Of a stretch of 64,000 nt of DNA, positions 28,501 through 37,723 are shown one piece after another (the stretch's first letter is position 1; every line of letters begins with the position of its first letter). The DNA is from Mycobacterium sp. 1245111.1. GTDB lineage: Bacteria > Actinomycetota > Actinomycetes > Mycobacteriales > Mycobacteriaceae. Location: NCBI RefSeq assembly GCF_001673405.1, contig NZ_LZLV01000099.1, positions 1 to 64,000 of the forward strand, in the 5' to 3' direction. Both the position numbers and the translations under genes were made by a program. The notes below the pieces were generated by a model that worked only from the letters and a program-made list of their open reading frames with translations, made no database searches and was not told where the DNA came from.

Positions 28501-29746
28501 GCCAACGGGCCACCTTCTGCGCGAACTGCTCGGCCTCGGCCTCGGTGACGTAGTCGGCGAGCGCGAAGAACCACCGGTTGTCGTCGATCACCATCCAGGT
28601 GTCGCGATCACGGGGCAGCGCCTCGATCACGCCGACGTCGTCGGTGAACTTGAGCACTCGCTCCGGGTTGCCCGTCCACAGTGCCGAACCGGTCAGGTCG
28701 AAGAACGTCACGCCGTCGACGCCGTCGACGCTGATGACGTACTCCCACTGCGGGTCGTCAACGTCGGCAATGATCACGTGGTGCGGCGTCGGCGTCTCCG
28801 CGGACGAGCTCGCGTGGCGGGGTGTGAAAGACCCACGGCCAGCGAACAATTCGGCCTGATCGGCGGCGAACTCGCGCACCGAGGCGTAGACCATCCGCGC
28901 GTTGCCGGCCGCGTCGCGTCGGCGCGGGTCGCCGAAGTGCGGCAGCCACTTGACCCAGTCCCACCTGCTCATGTCGGACGTGACGACGATCATCTGCAGG
29001 TGATCGGGCCCATGCGAGAAAGCGAGCTGGCAGATGAGCGCCCGCATGGCGCCCAGCGTCTGATCGCGGTTACCGACCAGGGCGTACCACGGCTCGACCA
29101 GCAGCGAGATCATCTTCGGCAGGTTGTAGACGACGCTCTGGTAGCGACCGAATTCCTGCAGCGCCTTACCCGTGACCGGCTCGAGCTCGATGTCGGTCGG
29201 CATGTTCTGCGGCTCGCCCCAGGTCACCTCGGGACGGGTCATGCCCACCCCGATCCGGGCCACACCGAAGTTGAGGTCCTTACCGTCCGGCTTGCGCTCC
29301 CACATCCTGGCGGAGCCCACCGCGGCGGCCAGCGTCGTCGGCTCCGGGTGGAACCAGCGGTAGTTGGCGTCCATGCTGTCGGCCGACTCGTTCGCGGTCT
29401 CCCGCAGCATGTCCAGCATCAGCATGAACTGGGCGCGCATCGCGTCCAGCTTCGGCCGGCTCATCTGCTGCTGGCCTCCGAAACGGCCACCGAACATCAT
29501 CATCGCGACCCCGCCGATCATGAAGATCGGGAAGATCGAACCGGCACCGAGGAACATCCGCGAACCGTTGGCGACGGTCATACCGACCATGCCGACCAGC
29601 AAGCCGACCACCAGCACGCCGACCACGATCAGCCACCACGGCTTGCCTTCGGGCGGCGGGACACTCAGCGGTGTCGGCAGGACGATGTTCTCCGGCCTGA
29701 CGGCAGGCGCCCGCTCGGGCGTTGGGCGTGCGAAACCTTGCTTCAC
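25565..29746 (-). CDS. eccC5: ESX-5 FtsK/SpoIIIE-type motor ATPase EccC5
   Basis: A 1393-aa single-chain EccC. Two N-terminal transmembrane helices (WWLIVVGVLVVGLLVGMVG and SIFPIFMIGGVAMMMF) are followed by a DUF domain and three ATPase modules. Walker A motifs are GTTGSGKST near residue 500, GAGGSGKTT near 878, and a degenerate GRRECGRTTT near 1180, as usual for EccC. The GTG at 29746 overlaps the eccB5 stop (GTGA) and gives the known N-terminus KQGFARPTPE. The longer frame to 29860 would overlap eccB5 by 118 nt. EccC5 recognises substrates and powers export. Confidence 0.97.
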   Translation of the reverse strand: MKQGFARPTPERAPAVRPENIVLPTPLSVPPPEGKPWWLIVVGVLVVGLLVGMVGMTVANGSRMFLGAGSIFPIFMIGGVAMMMFGGRFGGQQQMSRPKLDAMRAQFMLMLDMLRETANESADSMDANYRWFHPEPTTLAAAVGSARMWERKPDGKDLNFGVARIGVGMTRPEVTWGEPQNMPTDIELEPVTGKALQEFGRYQSVVYNLPKMISLLVEPWYALVGNRDQTLGAMRALICQLAFSHGPDHLQMIVVTSDMSRWDWVKWLPHFGDPRRRDAAGNARMVYASVREFAADQAELFAGRGSFTPRHASSSAETPTPHHVIIADVDDPQWEYVISVDGVDGVTFFDLTGSALWTGNPERVLKFTDDVGVIEALPRDRDTWMVIDDNRWFFALADYVTEAEAEQFAQKVARWRLAEAYEEIGQRVAQIGARDILSYYGIDDPAEIDFETLWGSRRDALTSRSRLRIPFGNRSDNGELLFLDMKSLDEGGDGPHGVMSGTTGSGKSTLVRTVLESLMLSHPPDELQFVLADLKGGSAVKPFSGVPHVSRIITDLEEDQALMERFLDSLWGEIARRKAVCDNAGVDDAKEYNEMRSRMRARGQDIPPLPMLVVVIDEFYEWFRIMPTAVDVLDSIGRQGRAYWIHLMMASQTIESRAEKLMENMGYRLVLKARTAGAAQAAGVPNAVNLPAQAGLGYFRKSLDEIIRFQAEFLWRDYRRGVSLDDDGPAMLTHSVDYIRPQLFTTGFTPIEVGVTGPDDFDALTNGDSGGELFLGNGSGETPEEEEEEAIRTPKVGTVIIDQLRRIDFEPYRLWQPPLDQPVSIEALVNRFLEHPWQEQYGQTTDLVFPVGIIDRPFKHDQPPWTVDTSGPGANVLILGAGGSGKTTALQTLIASAALTHTPEQVQFYVLAYSSTALTTVGALPHVGEVVGPTDPYGVRRTVAELLALLRERKHTFLQYDVPSMEVFRRRKFGGEAGQVPNDGFGDIFLVIDNYRALAEENEVLIEQVNQIINQGPSFGIHVMATADRESELRPPVRSGFGSRIELRLAAVEDAKLVRSRFAKDVPVKPGRGMVAVNYVRLDSDPQSGLHTLVARPAMASTPDNVFSSESVAAAVSQIAVGHAPPVRRLPAKFGLEQVRALAQQDKRQNVGVGGIAWAINELDLQPVYLNFAENAHLMVTGRRECGRTTTLATIMAEIGRVYEPGASIAPPTSRPSAQVWLVDPRRQLLTTLGTDYVERFAYNLDGVSAMMNELGEVLARREPPPGLSAEELLSRAWWSGPEIFLIIDDVQQLPPGFDSPLQRAAPWVTRAADVGLHVIVTRTFGGWSSAGSDPMLRALAQANAPLLVMDADPDEGFIRGKMKGGPLPRGRGLLMAEDTGVFVQVAATDLRR

Positions 29747-31254
29747 TTGGGTACCACCAACTCTGCGGGATTCATATCGGTCGGAAGGGTGTCGTGGCGC
29801 ACCAACGCATCCGCGCGGGACAGTGCGGGGCCCGGCGCCAACAGCCGCAGCGCCACCCACGGTGCCGGCGACGGCTGAGCCGTCAGCCCCAATGCGGAGC
29901 GGGAATCACGAGTGTTCTCCACGCCGAATCGCGCACCGGAACTCGTGAGCCACCACAGGGATTCGGATGTGGTCGATCCTGGGTCGTTGCCCGTGACAAC
30001 GACCCAGTTGCCGTACTCGGGTCCGAAGTAGACGTGATCGGCTTCGCGTCCCGAGGAATCCGCCTTCACCAGCGCCACGATCTTGTCGGTCGCGCTGTTG
30101 GGCACCGGGATCGTCGGCCCGGAGATCACCTGGATGCGAGCCCGCTCCTCACCGGCGGTCTTCTGCCACCACCAGCACGTCGCGGGATTCTCCTTCAGGT
30201 CGACGGGGTTGAGCGGGGCGTCGGGATACGCCGACAGATCCAGCCCGTGGACCACCGGCATCTTCGCCAGTGACGCGGGCGCCACCACCATCGGGGAGTT
30301 TCCCGCCGGGGTGCCGGCGTTTTGCAGAATCTGCGCGACCACCGGGTTGACCGTCTGCACGCCGTCCGCAAGTACCACTGAATACTGTTGGGGCCCACTG
30401 ATTTGCGGCGTGACGATCACGGTTCCGATCGGCCCTGGCGCGCCGCCGAATGCTGCCGGCTGGCCGGCGCCGGGGACCTTGGGCACCGACAGTTCGGGGC
30501 CGACCGGCAGCGCGTCATACAGCGCTCGGCTCATCGGGTGGGCTTGGCTGACGTTCTCCGGGGTCAAACCCAGCGGCAGCAACACCGCGCGGTTGGCCGA
30601 GTCGATACGCGACCGACGGCCCTGGCGGATTACGTACGTGTCCTTGTCATATCTGAGCACCACGGCCTCGGCCCCGTTGAGCACGTGTCGACGGTTCGAC
30701 AGGTCGGGCTTGCCGTCGATCACGGTGACGGTCACCGGCGGTGCCCCCACACCGGCCGTCGGGGTCACCGAGTCGCATACCAGCCACGACGAGGTGGCGG
30801 GGCTGGTCGGGGCGAACTCAGACGGAGCCCCGGGGATGCCGACCAGCGGCCCGTGCGGTTGCTCCGCGATCTGGCTGGCCCGCACCTTGTGCGGGTTGTC
30901 CGCACGGCCTGCGATCAGCCGCGCCGACGCCAGGTTCAGCGCCGGGTACAGCTTGTCCCCGACCCGGACATACAGCGCGCCCGAATCGCGGTCCGCGATG
31001 ATCGGGGTGTCGTTCAGCTGGCCCGAAGGACTGAGGAAGGAGTACAGCAGGGCACCGAGGCAGATCACCAACGCCGCGGACACCGACGCCACCACGGCCA
31101 GCGTCTGGCGACGGCCGGGTTCGATCTCCATCCGCACCCGCCAGCGAGTCAACGCCATCGCGGTACGACGAGCTAGGAACTGGTAGCCGGTTACCTGGGT
31201 CCGGGTAGAAAGTCCCAGGCCGTAGCCCGAACCCCGCTGCTGATCACCGGCCAT
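29743..31254 (-). CDS. eccB5: ESX-5 membrane component EccB5
   Basis: A 503-aa protein, against about 506 in M. tuberculosis. The cytosolic N-terminus GYGLGLSTRTQVTGYQFLARRTAMALTRW is followed by one transmembrane helix near residue 50-70 (TLAVVASVSAALVICLGALL) and a large periplasmic domain containing paired Cys residues (WLVCDS ... PATCWWW). ATG 31254 is the start, and the gene is translationally coupled to eccC5. It is divergent from malQ, as in M. tuberculosis. EccB forms the periplasmic dimer-of-dimers cap of the ESX complex. Confidence 0.97.
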   Translation of the reverse strand: MAGDQQRGSGYGLGLSTRTQVTGYQFLARRTAMALTRWRVRMEIEPGRRQTLAVVASVSAALVICLGALLYSFLSPSGQLNDTPIIADRDSGALYVRVGDKLYPALNLASARLIAGRADNPHKVRASQIAEQPHGPLVGIPGAPSEFAPTSPATSSWLVCDSVTPTAGVGAPPVTVTVIDGKPDLSNRRHVLNGAEAVVLRYDKDTYVIRQGRRSRIDSANRAVLLPLGLTPENVSQAHPMSRALYDALPVGPELSVPKVPGAGQPAAFGGAPGPIGTVIVTPQISGPQQYSVVLADGVQTVNPVVAQILQNAGTPAGNSPMVVAPASLAKMPVVHGLDLSAYPDAPLNPVDLKENPATCWWWQKTAGEERARIQVISGPTIPVPNSATDKIVALVKADSSGREADHVYFGPEYGNWVVVTGNDPGSTTSESLWWLTSSGARFGVENTRDSRSALGLTAQPSPAPWVALRLLAPGPALSRADALVRHDTLPTDMNPAELVVPK

Positions 31255-31390
31255 GTTCGGTCACGCTCCAGTCGGACGCGACGACCGACGATGCTGTAGT
31301 CCCACGATTCACAGTGATAACGGTAGGGCACCCCGCGCGACCTTGCCACGCGAACGTTTGAGCGCGGGCGATGTTCACGTCGGCGCCGTG

Positions 31391-31406
31391 TGTGGTTTGT
31401 GCCACA
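31391..31406. promoter_or_regulatory. Possible CRP-type site in the eccB5-malQ divergent region
   Basis: TGTGG-tttgtg-CCACA has the TGTG-N8-CACA geometry of CRP-family operators and lies midway between the divergent eccB5 and malQ starts. The rest of 31255-31558 shows no gene and a single GTTCACG at 31373. Assignment is by pattern only. Confidence 0.3.
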
Positions 31407-31558
31407 GAGCTGTCACCTGCCAATTGATAGTGGAAAGATTCGACGGCTTCGTCACTGCGAATAGTACGGCCAGGAGTAAACGCAACTTGGCGGAAAAGCG
31501 ACGCTGAGGTAGACACTCGGCTCGCCTCGCAGACATCTCGACAAGCAAGATGTCTGTT

Positions 31559-33715
31559 ATGAGCCAAATGGCGCCGTCGTTGGTCGATCTCGCGGGTCGA
31601 TTCGGGATTTCCACCGCTTACGAGGACTGGAGCGGCCGTCGGGTCGACGTGCCCGAGAGCACACTGATCGCGGTGCTGGCCGCGCTCGGCGTCGACGCCG
31701 CGGACGAGGCTAAACGCAACGCCGCGCGGGCGGCACACGAGAAAGCGCACTGGTCACGCGCCCTGCCGCCGACCATCCTCGGGCAGGCCGGCACCCAGAC
31801 GACCTTTTGGGTCCATGTGACGCACGGCCAGCCGGCCGATGTGTGGCTGCAGCTCGAGGACGGCACCGTCCGCACTGGGATACGACAGGTCGACAACTTC
31901 ACCCCGCCGTTCGACCTGGATGGCCGGCGGGTCGGTGAGGCAAGCTTCGTGTTGCCCGACGATCTGCCGCTGGGCTATCACCGCGCATACCTGCGCTCGG
32001 GCGACGAGGAGTTCAATGCCGCGGTGATCGTGACGCCGGCCTGGCTGGGAGTGCCCGAGCGCCTGGCCGCCCGTCGCGCCTGGGGCTTGGCCACACAGTT
32101 ATATAGCGTCCGATCCCGGCAGTCCTGGGGCGTCGGCGATTTGACCGACCTGGTGGACCTGGCGGTCTGGTCGGCGTCGGTGCACGGGGCCGGTTACGTG
32201 CTGGTCAACCCACTGCACGCGGCCGAGCTGACCTCCCCCATGGAGCCCTCGCCGTATCTGCCGACCTCGCGCCGATTCGTCAACCCGCTGTATTTGCGCG
32301 TTGAAGCCATTCCGGAGTTCGCGGAGCTACCCCGGCGGGGCCGGGTCCGCCGGCTGCGTGAGGGCGTACAGAAGCACGCAGCATCGCTGGATTCGATCGA
32401 CCGGGATGCCGCATGGGCGGCCAAACGCGAGGCCTTGGAGCTGGTCTTCGCGGTCCCCCGTACGGCCGGCCGCGACCTCGCGTTCGCGGCGTACTGCGCT
32501 CGTGAGGGTACGGCCCTCGACGACTTCGCCACCTGGTGTGTGCTGGCCGAAAAGTACGGTGCCGACTGGCATCAGTGGCCCGAATCGATGCGTCATCCGG
32601 GGTCCGACAGCGTCGCCAAGTTCGTCAAAAAGCATTCGGCCGCAGTCGATTTCCACCGCTGGCTGCAATGGCAACTCGACGAGCAACTGGCCGCCGTGCA
32701 AACTCACGCGGTTTCGGCCGGGATGTCGTTGGGCATCGTGCACGACCTCGCCGTCGGCGTGCACCCGGATGGGGCCGATGCCTGGGCTTTGCAGGATTCG
32801 CTGGCCCTCGGCGTGTCAGCCGGCGCGCCCCCGGACGAGTTCAACCAGCTGGGCCAGGACTGGTCACAGCCCCCGTGGCGGCCCGATCGCCTTGACGAGC
32901 AGGAGTATCGGCCGTTCCGCGCGCTCATCCGCAGCGTGCTGCGGCATGCCGGCGGGGTGCGCATCGATCACATCATCGGTTTGTTCCGGTTGTGGTGGAT
33001 TCCGCAGGGCCAAGCACCTACCGAAGGCACCTATGTGCGCTACAACCACGAGGCGATGATCGGCATCGTTGCGTTGGAGGCTTATCGCGCAATGGCGTTG
33101 GTGGTCGGCGAAGATCTGGGCACCGTCGAGCCCTGGGTGCGCGACTATCTTCGCGCCCGCGGCGTGCTGGGCACGTCGATTCTGTGGTTCGAACTCGACC
33201 GCGACGGGGGTGGCGGCCCGTTGCCGGCCGAACGCTGGCGCGAGTACTGCCTGTCCTCGGTGACCACCCACGACCTGCCGCCGACGGCCGGTTACCTCGC
33301 CAATGAGCATGTGCGACTGAGGGATTCGCTGGGATTGCTGACCCGGCCGGTTGAGCAGGAGTTGGCGGCGGCCGAGGCCGAACAAGCGGCCTGGTTGACG
33401 GAACTGCGCCGAGTGGGCCTGTTGTCCAAGCACGCCGACGAGGAGCAGACCGTCCTGGCCCTGCACCAGTATCTGGGGCGAACCCCGTCGCGGCTGCTCG
33501 GCCTCGCGCTCACCGACGCGGTCGGTGACAAGCGAACTCAGAATCAACCGGGTACCACCGACGAGTACCCGAACTGGAGGGTTCCGCTGAGCGGTCCCGA
33601 TGGCCGACCGATCCTGCTGGAGGACGTGTTCAACGATCACCGGGCGACCACCCTGGCCGAGGCCATGCGTGAGCAGACGGCCGGCGGTCCGCCTGTTAAT
33701 TTCGATTCGCCATGA
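31559..33715 (+). CDS. malQ: 4-alpha-glucanotransferase (amylomaltase)
   Basis: A 718-aa GH77 enzyme. The catalytic nucleophile Asp is in GGVRIDHIIGLFRLWW, the acid/base Glu in VVGEDLGTVEPW, and the third acidic residue in VTTHDLPPTAGY. ATG 31559 aligns the N-terminus (MSQMAPSLVDLAGRFGI) with known mycobacterial MalQ; ATG 31550 and ATG 31568 are alternatives. It transfers maltodextrin units between alpha-glucans in the cytosol. It is divergent from eccB5, and its stop overlaps the start of the next gene (ATGA). Confidence 0.95.
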   Translation: MSQMAPSLVDLAGRFGISTAYEDWSGRRVDVPESTLIAVLAALGVDAADEAKRNAARAAHEKAHWSRALPPTILGQAGTQTTFWVHVTHGQPADVWLQLEDGTVRTGIRQVDNFTPPFDLDGRRVGEASFVLPDDLPLGYHRAYLRSGDEEFNAAVIVTPAWLGVPERLAARRAWGLATQLYSVRSRQSWGVGDLTDLVDLAVWSASVHGAGYVLVNPLHAAELTSPMEPSPYLPTSRRFVNPLYLRVEAIPEFAELPRRGRVRRLREGVQKHAASLDSIDRDAAWAAKREALELVFAVPRTAGRDLAFAAYCAREGTALDDFATWCVLAEKYGADWHQWPESMRHPGSDSVAKFVKKHSAAVDFHRWLQWQLDEQLAAVQTHAVSAGMSLGIVHDLAVGVHPDGADAWALQDSLALGVSAGAPPDEFNQLGQDWSQPPWRPDRLDEQEYRPFRALIRSVLRHAGGVRIDHIIGLFRLWWIPQGQAPTEGTYVRYNHEAMIGIVALEAYRAMALVVGEDLGTVEPWVRDYLRARGVLGTSILWFELDRDGGGGPLPAERWREYCLSSVTTHDLPPTAGYLANEHVRLRDSLGLLTRPVEQELAAAEAEQAAWLTELRRVGLLSKHADEEQTVLALHQYLGRTPSRLLGLALTDAVGDKRTQNQPGTTDEYPNWRVPLSGPDGRPILLEDVFNDHRATTLAEAMREQTAGGPPVNFDSP

Positions 33716-34602
33716 AGCCTTTGAAGTTTGGGGTAGTCGCCCCCGTCGCTGCCGGGGTCACTGCGGACCCCCATTGGATCGCCGCGTTCGCGCAGCATCT
33801 GGAGGCGTGCGGCTTCGAATCGATCGTCGCCGTCGAGCACACCGTGCTCGCAACCAGGTATGACAGCGTCTATCCCTACGATTCCTCTGGACGTGTGGAG
33901 TTGACCCCGGACTGTCCGGTTCCCGATCCGCTCGATCTGCTGTCATTTCTGGCCGGCCACACTCAGCGGTTGGGTTTGGCAACGGGTGTGCTGGTGCTTC
34001 CCAACCATCACCCGGTCGTATTGGCCAAGCGGGCAGCCACCCTGGATGCACTGTCGGGCGGGCGACTTCGGCTCTGCGTCGGGGTCGGCTGGCTCAGGGA
34101 AGAAATCGAGGCCTGTGGAACCGAGTTCGCCAGCCGGGGCCGACGCGCCGACGAGCAGCTGGCGGTGCTGAGGGCGCTGTGGGCGCTGCAGCCCGACGGC
34201 GTCACCCACCGCGGTGAGTTCTTCCAATTCGACAACGTGGTCTGTAGCCCTAAACCCATTGCCGGTCAACATCTTCCAGTCCACATCGGCGGCCACAGCA
34301 AGGCGGCCGCGCGACGGGCCGGGCGGCTGGGTGACGGTTTCCAGCCGTTGGGAGTGGCCGGCGCGCAGCTGGAGACCCTGCTGGCGCTGATGCGCGACGA
34401 GGCAGTGGCCGCCGGACGTGACGTGGCCGATATCGAACTGACGCTGGGGCATTCGGTCACCAAGATCGACGCGGAGCGTGCCGAGCGGTTGGCCGCCCAG
34501 GGCGCCGACCGGATCGTGCTGGCGATGCCGCCGATCACCGATCTGCAGCAGGCCAGCGACGAACTCTCAGCCTGCGCCCAACGACTTTCTCTTTCGGCAT
34601 GA
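33712..34602 (+). CDS. F420-dependent LLM-class oxidoreductase (TIGR03619-like)
   Basis: A 296-aa luciferase-like monooxygenase fold protein: LKFGVVAPV, FESIVAVEHTVL, LDLLSFLAGHTQRLGLATGVLVLP, RLRLCVGVGWLREE and LPVHIGGHSKAAARRA are typical of the mycobacterial F420-dependent subgroup. It overlaps malQ by 4 nt and the following SnoaL-like gene by 4 nt, so all three are co-translated. The substrate is unknown. The link to malQ is positional only. Confidence 0.85.
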   Translation: MKPLKFGVVAPVAAGVTADPHWIAAFAQHLEACGFESIVAVEHTVLATRYDSVYPYDSSGRVELTPDCPVPDPLDLLSFLAGHTQRLGLATGVLVLPNHHPVVLAKRAATLDALSGGRLRLCVGVGWLREEIEACGTEFASRGRRADEQLAVLRALWALQPDGVTHRGEFFQFDNVVCSPKPIAGQHLPVHIGGHSKAAARRAGRLGDGFQPLGVAGAQLETLLALMRDEAVAAGRDVADIELTLGHSVTKIDAERAERLAAQGADRIVLAMPPITDLQQASDELSACAQRLSLSA

Positions 34603-35069
34603 CGCTCGGCGCAGACGACCGGGCGGCGCTCAGCGACCTCGTGCACCGCTACGCCGCCAGGGTCGATGACCGGAAATTCGATTCCATTGCAGACCTTTTC
34701 ACCCACGACGGGGAGTTGGTCCTGCCCGATCCACCGTCAGCGTTGGAGCCAGTCCGGCCGCACTCCGGTCATACCGCGATCTCCGAGGCCGTTGCCGCGG
34801 TGTCCGCCATGATCCGCACGCAGCACGCCATCGTCGGCGAGGTGTACGACGCCGACTCCGGCCGCGGCGGCGCTCACGGCCGCATCGCCTGCATCGCCCA
34901 TCACTGGCTTAGGCACGACGACCAGCTCCGCGACGTCACGTGGCATCTGCGCTACGCCGACGAATATCAGCGCATTGCCGACGGCGGATGGCGGATTCGC
35001 CGCCGGGAGTTGACGATTGACGCAATCGAAACCCGGCGGGTGCGCCAGGTGCGACCCGCTCAGCCCTGA
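34599..35069 (+). CDS. SnoaL-like (NTF2-fold) polyketide cyclase/dehydratase-family protein
   Basis: A 156-aa protein with an alpha+beta cone pattern: ALSDLVHRYAARVDDRKFDSIADLFTHDGELVLPD at the N-terminus, and WHLRYADEYQRIADGGWRIRRRELTID at the C-terminus. This is typical of SnoaL/NTF2-like enzymes of actinobacteria. It overlaps the F420-type oxidoreductase at its start, so the two may act in sequence. It overlaps the convergent glycosyltransferase gene by 10 bp at its end. Confidence 0.75.
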   Translation: MTLGADDRAALSDLVHRYAARVDDRKFDSIADLFTHDGELVLPDPPSALEPVRPHSGHTAISEAVAAVSAMIRTQHAIVGEVYDADSGRGGAHGRIACIAHHWLRHDDQLRDVTWHLRYADEYQRIADGGWRIRRRELTIDAIETRRVRQVRPAQP

Positions 35070-36241
35070 CGGCCCCGTGCCGCCGCGTCCTCCAGCAGAT
35101 CCGCGGCCCGACTGAGGCTTTCGGCCGGCGTGGTCATCTGATCCGCGACCGCTTTGGCGCGGTTCGCGTGGTGCGGGGTGAGGACTTCTCCCAGGTCGGC
35201 GATCAGGGAGTCCAGCGTCGACTCTGAAAAGGGGCGTCCCAGACCGACTTCCAGGTGTTTGACCGATGCCGCCCACACCGGCTGATCGAGGCCGTTCCAC
35301 AGCACCAGGGCCGGCACGCCGGCCCGCAGTCCGGCGGCCGTCGTCCCCGCCCCGCCGTGGTGGACCACCGCGCGGCAGGCGGGAAAGACGGTCGAGTGGT
35401 TCACCTCGCGGACAACCTTGACATGGTCCTGAACAGAGATTCCGGCAAAGTCGTTCGGGTCCATACAGATCAAGGCGCGGACGCCGAGGTGGGCGCACGC
35501 GGCGCCGATGACGGCGATCGTGTCGGCCGGCGCCGAAATCGGGGTGCTGCCGAAGCCGAAATGCACGGGCGCCGCTCCGGCCGCGATCCATGACAGCACC
35601 TCGTCATCGGTATCGGTCGGCAACTGCAGCGTCAGTGCCCCGACGAAGGGGCGGTCGGCGCCGTCCGCCGATCCCCCTGCCAGCCCGGGTACGCAGATTT
35701 CGTCGTAGGCCTGAATCTCCAGTGGCCGCGTGGGTGCAGCAGAATCGGGCAAACCCAACGCTCGACGCTGTTCCCGATCGGACTGGGTCGAGACGCTGTC
35801 GTCCGGGGATCCCTGCTGCAGGATCTGCGCGGGAAAGAAGTGCAGTGCAGCCAGCGGAATGCCGTGGTATTCGGCCACATTGCCGGCCGGCGTCTGCTCG
35901 GTCATCCCCGCGACCAGCAGGTCGGCGCCCTCAGCCAGCGACACCAATGTGGCGGTCTTCTCCGTGACGACTCGGGCTACGTATTCGACGGCCTGCGGAA
36001 TGGCGCTCATCGGGTTCTGCAGCATGCGGGTGAAGTCTTCGTCGCTCATCAGCCCGTGCCAGTCGCGTCCGTAAGGCGTCGTGGCCAATCCCGCGGATTC
36101 GACGTACCTGCGCATCTCAACTGGAACCGTCAGCGCCAGCTGGACATTGTGGCCGCGGCGCTGCAACTCCGCCGCGACCGCGACGCAGGGTTCGGTGTCG
36201 CCGCGACTGCCATAGGCGGCAAGGACGAACTTCACCGGCAC
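35060..36241 (-). CDS. GT1-family glycosyltransferase (UGT/GPL-type)
   Basis: A 393-aa GT-B glycosyltransferase with a GTG start at 36241. The N-terminal acceptor domain begins KFVLAAYGSRGDTEPCVAVAAELQRRGH. The C-terminal donor-binding signature is AVVHHGGAGTTAAGLRAGVPALVL with a downstream DQPVWA. Mycobacterial relatives glycosylate lipids such as glycopeptidolipids or phenolic compounds. No lipid biosynthesis cluster is adjacent, so the acceptor is unknown. Confidence 0.85.
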   Translation of the reverse strand: MPVKFVLAAYGSRGDTEPCVAVAAELQRRGHNVQLALTVPVEMRRYVESAGLATTPYGRDWHGLMSDEDFTRMLQNPMSAIPQAVEYVARVVTEKTATLVSLAEGADLLVAGMTEQTPAGNVAEYHGIPLAALHFFPAQILQQGSPDDSVSTQSDREQRRALGLPDSAAPTRPLEIQAYDEICVPGLAGGSADGADRPFVGALTLQLPTDTDDEVLSWIAAGAAPVHFGFGSTPISAPADTIAVIGAACAHLGVRALICMDPNDFAGISVQDHVKVVREVNHSTVFPACRAVVHHGGAGTTAAGLRAGVPALVLWNGLDQPVWAASVKHLEVGLGRPFSESTLDSLIADLGEVLTPHHANRAKAVADQMTTPAESLSRAADLLEDAAARGRQG

Positions 36242-36293
36242 AACCTAACCCGCTGCGACCCGTGGCGCCCCGGCGGTGTCAGAAGCGTTGTCG

Positions 36294-37598
36294 TCAGCCG
36301 GTTTCGGGCAGCGGAATGCCTTCGCTGGTGGAGAATTCGGCATCGCCCTGCGTCGCGAGCCCCATCGAGATCACCGAGCGCGCGAACATGGCATCGGTCA
36401 GATATGCCAGGATGACGGCCCACCGGTTTACCCCCCGCGGGATGGCATACAAGTGGTAGGCGCGGGTGACAACCTTGGCCGGGAAGCCGGACAGCGGGAT
36501 TTTCAGTGGGTTTGCCACCGCCTGATGAGGGCCGAGATCGACGACCAGGCCCATGTCGTGGTGTTTGTAGTCGCGCTTCTTGCCGTGCCCGAGGCTGGCG
36601 GCGACGTTATCGCCGAGCGTCTTACCTTGGCGGGTCGCGTGCTGCGCCGTCGGCGGGGTGATCTTGCCCGGCTGGGTCACGTCGGGCACCGCCGCGGCAT
36701 CCCCAGCGGCGAAGACGTCCGGATGGCCGGGCACCGTCAGGTCGGTCTGCACCTTGAGTCGGCCCTTCTCGGTCGGTAACCCGAGCGTGTCGATCAGCGG
36801 CGCGGCCGTCACCCCGGTCACCCATGCGACGGTGTGGGTGTCGACCCGGGTGTTGTCACTGAGAACCACATGGTCGGGGTGAACTTCGTTGAGCGTCAAC
36901 CCCAATCGGACGTCGACCCCTCGTTTCCGCAACACGCGTTGTGCGCGGGCGCCGAGCTTCTCGCCGACCTCCGGCATGACCTGTTCGGCGAGGTCGAGCA
37001 GCAGGTATCGCACCGATGCCGGGTCGAAATTCATCTGCTTGGCCGCGGCGTGAGCCAGCGCGCGAAGTTGCAACACGAGCTCGGTGCCGGAATACGAGGC
37101 GCCGACGACCACGATGGTGCGCCGCGCCTGTGCCAACTCGGCGCTCTCCTCCAGGCACGACAGCTCCAGTTGCTCCAACACGTGATCACGCATATACAGC
37201 GCCTCGGCCGTCGACTTCAATCCCCTTGCGTATTGGGCTAATCCGGGAATGTCGAACAGACGGGTCACCGAGCCGGGGGTCAACACCAATCGGTCCCAGG
37301 ACAGCTCGCGGGTGCGTTGCTCGAGATCGGTGAATTGCAGTCGGTGCTGTTCGAGATCGACGCTGTCGACCCGGCCGCGGATGGCGCGCACGCCCTTGAG
37401 CGTGCCCGCGAGCGGGATAGCGACGAACCGCGCATCTACGACCCCGCCGGCCACGTCCGGCAAGAGCGGCGTATAGAGCATGTAGTCGATCGGCGAGATG
37501 ATCGTCACGTCGACGTCGGCCCGGCGTAATCGGCGGGCCAGCCGCCGCGCGCACTCGAAGCCGGTAAATCCGCTGCCCACCACCACGACCGACGTCAC
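36294..37598 (-). CDS. NAD(P)H dehydrogenase, NDH-2-like flavoprotein (Rv1812c-like)
   Basis: A 434-aa protein of the pyridine nucleotide-disulphide oxidoreductase class. The FAD-binding motif at the N-terminus is VVVVGSGFTGFECARRL, the NADH-binding Rossmann motif near residue 160 is TIVVVGASYSGTEL, and the late FAD contact is DVFAAGDAAAVPD. The GTG at 37598 has an AAAGGA site just upstream, so the longer frame is not used. The C-terminal region lacks obvious transmembrane helices. It resembles Rv1812c, which in M. tuberculosis lies near mgtC. It is divergent from the SigF-type promoter of the UsfY-like gene. Confidence 0.85.
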   Translation of the reverse strand: MTSVVVVGSGFTGFECARRLARRLRRADVDVTIISPIDYMLYTPLLPDVAGGVVDARFVAIPLAGTLKGVRAIRGRVDSVDLEQHRLQFTDLEQRTRELSWDRLVLTPGSVTRLFDIPGLAQYARGLKSTAEALYMRDHVLEQLELSCLEESAELAQARRTIVVVGASYSGTELVLQLRALAHAAAKQMNFDPASVRYLLLDLAEQVMPEVGEKLGARAQRVLRKRGVDVRLGLTLNEVHPDHVVLSDNTRVDTHTVAWVTGVTAAPLIDTLGLPTEKGRLKVQTDLTVPGHPDVFAAGDAAAVPDVTQPGKITPPTAQHATRQGKTLGDNVAASLGHGKKRDYKHHDMGLVVDLGPHQAVANPLKIPLSGFPAKVVTRAYHLYAIPRGVNRWAVILAYLTDAMFARSVISMGLATQGDAEFSTSEGIPLPETG

Positions 37599-37656
37599 CG
37601 TTCCTTTGTAGCCCCTCGCGTCGGTGCACAAACCGCTGGCCCCGCCGGCCTCGACC

Positions 37657-37682
37657 GTTTTTCTGCCGATTGATCCGGGTAT
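37657..37682 (+). promoter_or_regulatory. SigF-type promoter of the usfY-like gene
   Basis: GTTT (37657-37660), 16 bp, then GGGTAT (37677-37682), a perfect fit to the mycobacterial SigF consensus GTTT-N16-GGGTAT. The start point would be near 37689, giving a leader of about 35 nt with an AAGGAGAG site before GTG 37724. Confidence 0.75.
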
Positions 37683-37723
37683 TTCGTTGCACGCCGGGAC
37701 CCGAGCGAATCAAGGAGAGATCT

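Noticed and set aside
31373..31379. Single GTTCACG upstream of eccB5 as a RegX3 site
   Set aside because: No second unit at 11 or 21 bp and no -10 box at the distance seen in the other arrays.
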